Part shown: one piece after another, positions 6,332 through 12,025 of the stretch | How the letters are laid out: each line of letters opens with the position of its first letter | Numbering within the stretch: the first letter of the stretch is position 1 | Translations under genes and position numbers: made by a program | Assembly: GCA_002282555.1 (NCBI GenBank) | Contig: NCJR01000027.1 | Location: 1-12,025, forward strand | DNA from: Rhodobacterales bacterium 34-62-10 | Lineage (GTDB): Bacteria > Pseudomonadota > Alphaproteobacteria > Rhodobacterales > Rhodobacteraceae | DNA length: 12,025 bases | Reading direction: 5' to 3' | Notes under the pieces: model-generated | Database searches by the model: none | What the model saw: only the letters and a program-made list of their open reading frames with translations | Told to the model about the DNA's origin: nothing

Positions 6332-6385
6332 ACTTGGCAGATAAGAGCATGGCCCCCGCTTGTCGAGCCGTGCAGCAGGGAAAAC

Positions 6386-7387
6386 ATGAGCCTCGACCGC
6401 GCATCCACCAAACCGCATGAACTGCTGGCCGGGCATCTGGCCGACGGGATGGAGGCGGTCAACACCCTGATCGCGCAACGCATGGCCTCGGAACACGCGC
6501 CGCGCATCCCGCAGGTGACCGCGCATCTGGTCGGCGCAGGTGGCAAACGCCTGCGCCCGATGCTGACATTGGCCGCGGCCGAGCTTTGCGGCTATGACGG
6601 CCCGTTCCATATCCATCTGGCCGCCACCGTCGAATTCATCCACACCGCCACGCTGCTGCATGACGATGTGGTGGATGAAAGCGCACAGCGCCGCGGGCGG
6701 CCCACAGCCAACCTGCTCTGGGACAACAAATCCTCGGTCCTCGTGGGCGATTACCTGTTCGCCCGCGCCTTTCAGCTGATGGTCGAACCCGGCAATCTGC
6801 GCGTGCTGGAAATCCTGTCCAACGCCGCCGCCACGATTGCCGAGGGCGAGGTGCTGCAACTCACCGCCGCCCAAGACCTGCGCACCGATGAAGGCATCTA
6901 TCTGCAGGTCGTGCGCGGCAAAACCGCCGCACTTTTTTCCGCCGCCACCGAATCCGGCGGCGTTCTGGCGGGGGCCACGCCCGCACAGGTGCAGGCGCTG
7001 TTCGATTATGGCGATGCGCTCGGGATCGCCTTCCAGATCGTCGATGACCTGCTGGATTACCAAGGCGACAGCAAGGAAACCGGCAAGAACATCGGCGACG
7101 ATTTCCGCGAACGCAAGCTGACCCTGCCGGTGATCAAGGCCGTGGCCCTTGCCAGCCCGGAAGAACGCGCCTTCTGGTCGCGCACCATCGAAAAGGGCGA
7201 TCAGCGTGACGGCGATCTGGACCATGCCATCGCCCTGATGCAGACCCACGGCACGCTAAAGGCCACCCGCGCAGATGCGATTGACTGGGCCGACCGCGCC
7301 AAGGCCGCGATGCAGACCCTGCCGGATCACCCCCTGCGGCAAATGCTGGTGGATCTGGCCGATTACGTCGTCGCCCGCCTGCGCTAG
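6386..7387 (+). CDS. ispB: Long-chain polyprenyl diphosphate synthase (ubiquinone side chain)
   Basis: A 333-residue trans-isoprenyl diphosphate synthase that adds isopentenyl diphosphate units to an allylic primer. The first aspartate-rich motif is D93-D94-V-V-D97 (LLHDDVVDES), the second D220-D221-L-L-D224 (IVDDLLDYQGD), and the substrate-binding GGKRLRP begins at 52. The residue five before the first motif is Ala88, a small side chain, in agreement with a long product. Alphaproteobacteria of this kind usually make ubiquinone-10, so decaprenyl diphosphate is my inference; ispB is used here as the family name, and chain length cannot be proven from sequence. The ATG at 6386 has AGGGA 6 nt upstream. 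It is convergent with ispE, which supplies the isoprenoid precursor pathway. Confidence 0.92.
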   Translation: MSLDRASTKPHELLAGHLADGMEAVNTLIAQRMASEHAPRIPQVTAHLVGAGGKRLRPMLTLAAAELCGYDGPFHIHLAATVEFIHTATLLHDDVVDESAQRRGRPTANLLWDNKSSVLVGDYLFARAFQLMVEPGNLRVLEILSNAAATIAEGEVLQLTAAQDLRTDEGIYLQVVRGKTAALFSAATESGGVLAGATPAQVQALFDYGDALGIAFQIVDDLLDYQGDSKETGKNIGDDFRERKLTLPVIKAVALASPEERAFWSRTIEKGDQRDGDLDHAIALMQTHGTLKATRADAIDWADRAKAAMQTLPDHPLRQMLVDLADYVVARLR

Positions 7388-7392
7388 GTCCG

Positions 7393-7440
7393 ACCGCGCC
7401 CGGTTTCTTCTTGCCGGAAATATCCCCGCCGGAGGCTCCG
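7393..7440. repeat. Intergenic GC-rich element between convergent genes
   Basis: The 76-nt gap between the polyprenyl synthase and ispE contains ACCG-CGCC-CGGT followed by TTCTTCTT (7393-7412), a weak terminator-like hairpin on the plus strand. It then reads GCCGGAAATATCCCCGCCGG followed by AGGCTCCG, with a CGGAG-G-CTCCG repeat at 7430-7440. From memory, units of the type GCCTCCGGCGGGGATATTT followed by a purine-rich stretch are frequent after genes in Rhodobacterales, where they may act as terminators. Copy number cannot be checked here. Confidence 0.45.
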
Positions 7441-7463
7441 CCCGCGCCACCGGGCACAGCCCC

Positions 7464-8312
7464 TCAGGACAGGCGCACGGCCCGCACCCACCAGCCGGGC
7501 CGCGCCAGCGCCTCGGCCGCCCGTGCCGCTGCCGCCGCATCCGCGTAAAGCCCGAAACACGTGGCCCCCGACCCCGACATCCGCGCCAGCTTGCAGCCCG
7601 CTGTGGCACCAATCGCCGCGATCACCTCACCCACGACAGGGGCCGCCGCCACCGCCGCCTGCATGTCATTGCGTTGCCCCGCCAGCCACGCCGCCAGATC
7701 ATCCACATCGGCCCAGCGCGGCAACACATCGGGCATCGCCGCATTGTCCTTGCGCGACAGGCTGCGGAAAATCACCGCCGTGGACACGCCGACACCGGGA
7801 TTGACCAGCACAGCATGCAGCAACGGCAGACCGTCCACCGGCACCACATCCTCGCCAATGCCCCGCATCCGCGCCGCCCGCGCCATCAGGCACACAGGCA
7901 CATCCGCGCCCAGCGACAGCCCCGCGTCATCGGGCAAGGCCAGCCCCGGCACCAATGCCACCGCCCCGCGCAACACCGCCGCCGCATCGGATGACCCGCC
8001 CCCGATCCCCGCTGCGGATGGCAGATGCTTCTCCAACCCGATCTCCAGATCGACACCCATCGCGCGCGCCGCCCGCAGCACCAGATTATCCGGCCCCGAC
8101 GGGACCCCCGCCGCCATCGGCCCGGTCACGCGCAACGCAGGCTGATCCGCCCGCCGCAGCACCAGACGGTCGCCCAGATCGGCAAACACCACCAGACTGT
8201 CCAACAGATGATACCCATCCGCGCGCTGGCCCGTCACATGCAGCGTCAGATTGACCTTGGCCGGGGCCAGTTCGACATGAGCCGCCGCCACGTCAGCCCT
8301 GTCAGTTGCCAT
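7464..8312 (-). CDS. ispE: 4-diphosphocytidyl-2-C-methyl-D-erythritol kinase
   Basis: Phosphorylates the 2-hydroxyl of CDP-methylerythritol with ATP in the MEP pathway to isopentenyl diphosphate. It is a GHMP kinase of 282 residues, the usual length. Motif 1 is PAKVNLTLHV with Lys19, followed by the substrate-binding GYHLLDS. Motif 2, PSAAGIGGGSSDAAA, at 98-112 forms the ATP phosphate loop. The catalytic Asp is Asp137 in GADVPV. Motif 3 is MSGSGATCFGLY near the C-terminus. The frame is open to 8480, but homology starts only at the ATG at 8312, which lies inside the end of the TPR gene; start and stop overlap by 11 nt. There is no clear ribosome binding site, so translation probably depends on re-initiation after the TPR gene. 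Confidence 0.93.
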   Translation of the reverse strand: MATDRADVAAAHVELAPAKVNLTLHVTGQRADGYHLLDSLVVFADLGDRLVLRRADQPALRVTGPMAAGVPSGPDNLVLRAARAMGVDLEIGLEKHLPSAAGIGGGSSDAAAVLRGAVALVPGLALPDDAGLSLGADVPVCLMARAARMRGIGEDVVPVDGLPLLHAVLVNPGVGVSTAVIFRSLSRKDNAAMPDVLPRWADVDDLAAWLAGQRNDMQAAVAAAPVVGEVIAAIGATAGCKLARMSGSGATCFGLYADAAAAARAAEALARPGWWVRAVRLS

Positions 8313-10029
8313 TCGCAACGCGGGCCAGGGGCTGCGCGCCCTCTTCCGCCAGAACCACGTCCAGCCCGACCTCAAGCTTGCGACGGATACGGACCGCATC
8401 CTCTTCCTCGGGATCAAAGGACAGCGCGCGGGTCCACTGGAACTGCGCCTCACGCGTGCGCCCCACCGCCCAAAGCACATCGCCCAGATGATCGTTCACG
8501 ATCGGATCGACCGGCATCAACTCCGCCGCCCGCTCCATATGCACGATCGCCTCGTCATAGCGGCCAAGGCGGTACAGAACCCATCCCAGACTGTCCACGA
8601 TATAGCCGCTGTCAGGCCGCGCCGCGACCGCGCGCTCGATCATATCCAGCGCCTCGTCCAGCTTGATCTGCTTTTCCACCAGCGAATAACCCAGATAATT
8701 CAACACCTGCGGCTGATCCGGGTTCAGCTCAAGCGCCTTGCGGAAATCCGCCTCGGCCTTGTCCCATGTGTCCTGCCGCTCATGCGCGATGGCGCGGGCG
8801 TAATAGATGAACCAATGCGCCGCATCCTCGGCGGGATAAAGCGACAGCGCGGTGTCATAGGCGGTCACCGCATCACCGAACCGTTCCATCTGCCGCATCA
8901 GATCGCCCAGCGTGACATGCACGATGGGCAGGGTGCCATGGCTGCGGGTCAGTTGCTCCAACACCTCGGATGCGGCGTCCAGCTTGTCCAGATTGCGCAA
9001 GGCCTCGGCCCGGCCCAGTTCGGCGGCATGGAACGACGGATCGGTGGCCGGCACCTGCTTGTAGGTCACAACGGCCAGCTCATATTTCTCCATCGCTTCC
9101 AGAAGTGCGGCGCTTTGCAGGATGGCGTCGGTGTGACTGGGCCGCAGATAAGACGCGATCCGGGAAAACAGCAGCGTGTATTCATCCCCCGCCTCGCGCC
9201 GCAGGAACGATGCAACCGTATGATACACCTCGGCAATCCCGTCCTGCGCATTGGTGATCAGATCAAAGGGCAGCATCTCGCCCGCGCTGACGGCCATGCG
9301 CATCTGCGACAGGGCCGGATCAAGATCCGTGCCGAACATCTGATCCAGCAGCGCCACCGCCTCGGCGTCGCGGTCCAGCTGGCTCAGGATCTGCACCCGC
9401 GCAATCGCCGCGCGGCGGGTCAGTTGCAGCGGTCCCCCGGCCTCGGCCGCAAAAAGCGCCTCTGCCCCCTCGAAATCGCCCACCATGGCCAGCGCCAGGG
9501 CCTTGTGATAGCCCGCGAAGGGGCCAAGCCCGCTTTCTTCGGTCAGGCGGTCAAACGTGGCCAGGGCCGCGCTGACATCGCCCTTGCCCATCTGCGACCA
9601 AGCGATGGTCAGACCGTCCACCAGCGGCCCGGTGCCACGCTCCTCGGCCATGCGGGTCAGCAGCGCGTCAAACTGCCCCTCGCGCGCCTCGCCAGCGGAC
9701 AGGATCATGCTGGCCACCTGACTTTGCAGGCCATCGGCTTCCATCTTGCGCGCAATCGGCAGCGCGCGGTCCAGATCACCCAGCGACAGATAGGACAGCG
9801 CCGCGTTTTCCAGCAGCATCGCATTCGACGGATCACGGGTCAGGGCGCGGGTGAAATAATCGGCGGCAACCGCATAATCGCCCAGAAGCACCGCTTGGCG
9901 CGCCGCAAGATAGGCGCCCGTATTCGGCTCGGCCCGGGCTGCACTGCCAAAGGCGGTTCCGCCGACAAGTGCCGCGCACACCGCCACGACCAGCGCTCGT
10001 TCCGCCCATTTTCTGCCCGACACTGCCAT
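8302..10029 (-). CDS. Secreted tetratricopeptide-repeat protein
   Basis: A protein of about 575 residues. It opens with a Sec-type signal peptide: basic RKWAER, a hydrophobic core ALVVAVCAALVGGTAF, and likely cleavage after Ala33 (ARA|EP); the single Cys has no lipobox. The mature part is helical TPR repeats, with an N-terminal set from about 38 and a well-preserved block from about 370 to 545 (for example NYLGYSL at 444 and SLGWVLYRLGRYDEAI). It probably acts as a periplasmic scaffold; the partner is unknown. The frame is open to 10212, but GGGAGG at 10031-10036 marks the start. The ATG at 10029 is only 1 nt away, while the GTG at 10023 has the ideal 7-nt spacing, so the protein may be two residues shorter. 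The gene precedes and overlaps ispE. Confidence 0.87.
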   Translation of the reverse strand: MAVSGRKWAERALVVAVCAALVGGTAFGSAARAEPNTGAYLAARQAVLLGDYAVAADYFTRALTRDPSNAMLLENAALSYLSLGDLDRALPIARKMEADGLQSQVASMILSAGEAREGQFDALLTRMAEERGTGPLVDGLTIAWSQMGKGDVSAALATFDRLTEESGLGPFAGYHKALALAMVGDFEGAEALFAAEAGGPLQLTRRAAIARVQILSQLDRDAEAVALLDQMFGTDLDPALSQMRMAVSAGEMLPFDLITNAQDGIAEVYHTVASFLRREAGDEYTLLFSRIASYLRPSHTDAILQSAALLEAMEKYELAVVTYKQVPATDPSFHAAELGRAEALRNLDKLDAASEVLEQLTRSHGTLPIVHVTLGDLMRQMERFGDAVTAYDTALSLYPAEDAAHWFIYYARAIAHERQDTWDKAEADFRKALELNPDQPQVLNYLGYSLVEKQIKLDEALDMIERAVAARPDSGYIVDSLGWVLYRLGRYDEAIVHMERAAELMPVDPIVNDHLGDVLWAVGRTREAQFQWTRALSFDPEEEDAVRIRRKLEVGLDVVLAEEGAQPLARVANGN

Positions 10030-10147
10030 GCCTCCCGTTTGATCCTCGCCTGTCGCCTCAAGCTGCTGGCCAGACTGTTGCCAAAGCCTGCCCCAGACGG
10101 ACCCGCTCCTCAACACAAACCCTAGCGTGTCTGCCACCAAACGCAAT

Positions 10148-10172
10148 GAGAGGCGGCAATTCGCCGCCTCTC
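10148..10172. repeat. 10-bp GC-rich hairpin between ETF-QO and the TPR gene
   Basis: GAGAGGCGGC (10148-10157) pairs perfectly with GCCGCCTCTC (10163-10172) around a 5-nt loop. It lies 53 nt after the ETF-QO stop on the minus strand. It has no U tract (ATTGCGTTTGG follows), so it may be an imperfect terminator, an mRNA-end stabiliser, or a leader structure of the TPR gene. No other gene is apparent in this 195-nt spacer. Confidence 0.6.
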
Positions 10173-10224
10173 GGATCACCTTTTCGCTTAAAATTGCCAA
10201 GATCTGACGCAAACCCGGTCAGGC

Positions 10225-11880
10225 TTACATATTGGGATAATTCGGCCCGTCGCCCCCCTGCGGCGTGACCCAGTTGATATTCTGGCTGGGGTCCTTGATG
10301 TCGCAGGTCTTGCAGTGGACGCAGTTCTGGAAGTTGATCACAAAGCGCGGGTCCTTGCCCTCCTCGGCCACCACCTCATAGACCCCGGCCGGGCAATAGC
10401 GCTGCGCAGGTTCGGCGTATTTCGGCAGGTTCACCGCAATCGGGATCGACGGATCGCGCAGTTGCAGATGGCAGGGCTGGTGCTCCTCGTGATTGGTCAT
10501 CGAGAAGCTGACATTGGTCAGACGGTCAAAGGACAGCTTGCCGTCCGGCTTGGTATAATCGATCGCCTTGTGCTTGCTGGCCGGCTCGGTCGCGGCCGCA
10601 TCGGTCTTGTCATGGCCCAGCGTGCCCAGCAGCGAAAAGCCCAGCGTGTTGGTCCACATGTCGAACCCGCCCAGCGCAAGGCTGGCGGTCAGGCCATATT
10701 TCGACCAAAGCGGCTTGACGTTGCGCACCTTTTTCAGGTCGCGGCCAATGGCGCCGTTACGTACTTCGGTCTCGTAATCGGTCAGCTCGTCGCTGGCGCG
10801 CCCCGCCGTGATCGCCTCGAACGCCGCCTCTGCCGCCGCCTTGCCCGACAGCATGGCGTTGTGGTTGCCCTTGATGCGCGGCACGTTGACCATGCCCACC
10901 GAACAGCCCAAAAGCGCCACGCCCGGCGCCACCATCTTGGGCATCGACTGATAGCCGCCCTCGGAAATCGCCCGCGCGCCATAAGCCACGCGCTTGCCGC
11001 CCTTCAGCAGGTCGGCCACCATCGGGTGATGCTTGAACCGCTGGAACTCCATGTAGGGGAACAGATGCGGGTTCTTGTAATTCAAATGAACCACGAAACC
11101 CACATAAACCTGATTGTTCTCAAGGTGATAGATGAACGATCCGCCGCCCGCATTGCTGCCCAGCGGCCAGCCCATCGTATGCGTCACGGTCCCCTCGCGG
11201 TGCTTGGCGGGGTCGATCTCCCAGATCTCCTTCATGCCCAGCCCGTATTTCTGCGGCTCCTTGCCCTTGGCCAGATCGTATTTCGCGATCACCTCCTTGG
11301 ACAGCGACCCGCGCACGCCCTCGCCCAGGAAGACATACTTGCCGTGCAGCTCCATCCCCGGCTCATAGCCGTCGCCCATAGTGCCATCCGGGTTGCGCCC
11401 GAATTCGCCCGCGACCACGCCCTTGACCTCGCCCGCATCGCCGTAGACCAGCGCGGAACAGGACATGCCGGGGAAAATCTCGACGCCCAGTTCCTCGGCC
11501 TGCTCGGCCATCCAGCGGCAGACATTGCCCATCGACACGATGTAATTGCCGTGGTTGTTCATCAGGGGCGGCATCGGCCAGTTGGGGATACGCACCTCGC
11601 CCGCCTCGCCCAGCATGTAGAAATTGTCATGCGTGACCGGCACGTTCAGCGGCGCGCCCTTCTCCTTCCAGTCCGGGATCAGCGCGTTCAGACCGCAAGG
11701 GTCCAGCACCGCACCCGAAAGGATATGGGCCCCGACCTCGGACCCTTTTTCAAGAACCACCACCGACAGATCGCTGTCCAGTTGTTTCAGACGGATCGCG
11801 GCCGAAAGCCCCGCAGGCCCTGCCCCCACGATGACCACGTCGAACTTGCGCTTGGTGATGTTGGCTTTGGTGTAGCTCAT
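10225..11880 (-). CDS. Electron-transfer flavoprotein:ubiquinone oxidoreductase (ETF-QO)
   Basis: A 551-residue membrane-associated flavoprotein that takes electrons from reduced ETF (from fatty-acid and amino-acid dehydrogenases) and reduces ubiquinone. FAD binding is marked by VGAGPAGLSAA with the GxGxxG glycines 19, 21 and 24. The iron-sulfur domain is at the C-terminus: Cys496 (YCPAGVYEV), then Cys520, Cys523 and Cys526 (NCVHCKTCDIKDP), the four ligands of a [4Fe-4S] cluster with family-typical spacing. The start at 11880 gives MSYTKANITKRKFDVVIVGAG, with only a weak purine-rich AAAGAAAAC upstream. It lies 22 nt behind the small membrane-protein frame and upstream of the TPR gene. The etfA and etfB genes are not in this window. 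Confidence 0.96.
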   Translation of the reverse strand: MSYTKANITKRKFDVVIVGAGPAGLSAAIRLKQLDSDLSVVVLEKGSEVGAHILSGAVLDPCGLNALIPDWKEKGAPLNVPVTHDNFYMLGEAGEVRIPNWPMPPLMNNHGNYIVSMGNVCRWMAEQAEELGVEIFPGMSCSALVYGDAGEVKGVVAGEFGRNPDGTMGDGYEPGMELHGKYVFLGEGVRGSLSKEVIAKYDLAKGKEPQKYGLGMKEIWEIDPAKHREGTVTHTMGWPLGSNAGGGSFIYHLENNQVYVGFVVHLNYKNPHLFPYMEFQRFKHHPMVADLLKGGKRVAYGARAISEGGYQSMPKMVAPGVALLGCSVGMVNVPRIKGNHNAMLSGKAAAEAAFEAITAGRASDELTDYETEVRNGAIGRDLKKVRNVKPLWSKYGLTASLALGGFDMWTNTLGFSLLGTLGHDKTDAAATEPASKHKAIDYTKPDGKLSFDRLTNVSFSMTNHEEHQPCHLQLRDPSIPIAVNLPKYAEPAQRYCPAGVYEVVAEEGKDPRFVINFQNCVHCKTCDIKDPSQNINWVTPQGGDGPNYPNM

Positions 11881-11902
11881 TGTTTTCTTTCAATCGCGGG
11901 AA

Positions 11903-12025
11903 TCAGAGACGCCACAGAGTCTGGAAGCCCCAGCCGGCGCAGGCCACCAGCCAGACGATGGTGAATACCTGCAGCGACAGGCGAAGCCAGACGGGCTTGA
12001 TGTAGTCCATCCAGATGTCGCGCAT
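11903..12025 (-). CDS. Small tryptophan-rich membrane protein (may be incomplete)
   Basis: A minus-strand frame of 40 residues runs from an ATG at the very last base of the window to a TGA at 11905-11903. It starts MRDIWMDYIKPVWLRLSLQV and then has a hydrophobic stretch, roughly residues 13-31, that could cross the membrane once. Five of the 40 residues are Trp. The ATG may be the true start or an internal codon of a longer gene, as upstream sequence is missing. It ends 22 nt before the ETF-QO start, so the two are probably co-transcribed. I do not recognise a family. The chance of a spurious frame is moderate at this length, but the coherent membrane-protein composition and tight spacing argue for a real gene. 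Confidence 0.6.
   Translation of the reverse strand: MRDIWMDYIKPVWLRLSLQVFTIVWLVACAGWGFQTLWRL

Noticed and set aside
6332..7249. Upstream extension of the DUF2007 frame to 377 codons
   Set aside because: The extension is antisense to the well-supported polyprenyl synthase, and the DUF2007 family begins at the Met at 6331.
8488..10125. 545-codon plus-strand open frame
   Set aside because: It is antisense to the TPR gene, has no family resemblance and is rich in Arg, His and Gln as expected for the reverse of a high-GC coding frame. No ribosome binding site is visible.
10315..11964. 549-codon plus-strand open frame
   Set aside because: It is the antisense shadow of ETF-QO, whose FAD and iron-sulfur motifs are complete on the other strand.
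1..12025. Defence system, toxin-antitoxin pair, secondary-metabolite cluster or mobile element
   Set aside because: I looked for transposase and integrase motifs, short toxin-antitoxin-like gene pairs, repeat-spacer arrays and composition shifts and saw none. All larger genes belong to known core or metabolic families.

Overview
The window looks like ordinary core chromosome of a high-GC alphaproteobacterium, most likely a member of the Rhodobacteraceae/Rhodobacterales. This rests on the gene set (a paired phaA and phaB, DUF465/YdcH, DUF2007 next to a TrmN6-type methyltransferase, polyprenyl synthetase, IspE, a secreted TPR protein and ETF-QO), the GC-rich codon use throughout, and intergenic palindromes of a kind I associate with that group. 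There is no transposase, integrase, tRNA, rRNA, CRISPR array or prophage-like block. Base composition and gene style are even from end to end.

Left part, plus strand (1-4989). The last codons of an unidentified gene are followed by a stand-alone EAL-domain cyclic-di-GMP phosphodiesterase. Next come phaA (acetyl-CoA acetyltransferase) and phaB (acetoacetyl-CoA reductase). Together they turn two acetyl-CoA into (R)-3-hydroxybutyryl-CoA for polyhydroxybutyrate; the synthase is not in the window. An intrinsic terminator stands between phaA and phaB, so phaB probably has its own promoter. Three consecutive hairpins follow phaB: a perfect 14-bp stem, a REP-like palindrome and a textbook terminator. 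A tightly overlapping pair then encodes a VOC-fold ring-cleaving dioxygenase and an alpha/beta hydrolase, the arrangement known from the MhqO/MhqD quinone-detoxification genes. A perfect inverted repeat lies directly in front of its ribosome binding site.

Middle part (4990-7463). A 56-residue YdcH/DUF465 gene runs on the minus strand, converging on the hydrolase gene, with its own terminator. Further along, also on the minus strand, DUF2007 and a TrmN6-like methyltransferase overlap by 8 nt. Divergent from them is the polyprenyl diphosphate synthase that makes the ubiquinone side chain.

Right part, minus strand (7464-12025). Read in transcription order this holds a 40-codon membrane-protein reading frame that touches the window edge, ETF-ubiquinone oxidoreductase, a hairpin-containing spacer, a secreted TPR protein, and ispE. 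The TPR and ispE genes overlap by 11 nt. IspE supplies isoprenoid precursors, polyprenyl synthase builds the quinone tail, and ETF-QO feeds electrons into the quinone pool, so this half has an isoprenoid/quinone theme, although that link is by function and not by a demonstrated operon.

I do not see a clearly new multi-gene system. The items most worth a second look are the inverted repeats in front of the dioxygenase-hydrolase pair and in front of ydcH, the terminator splitting phaA from phaB, the stacked hairpins after phaB, and the tryptophan-rich microprotein beside ETF-QO.
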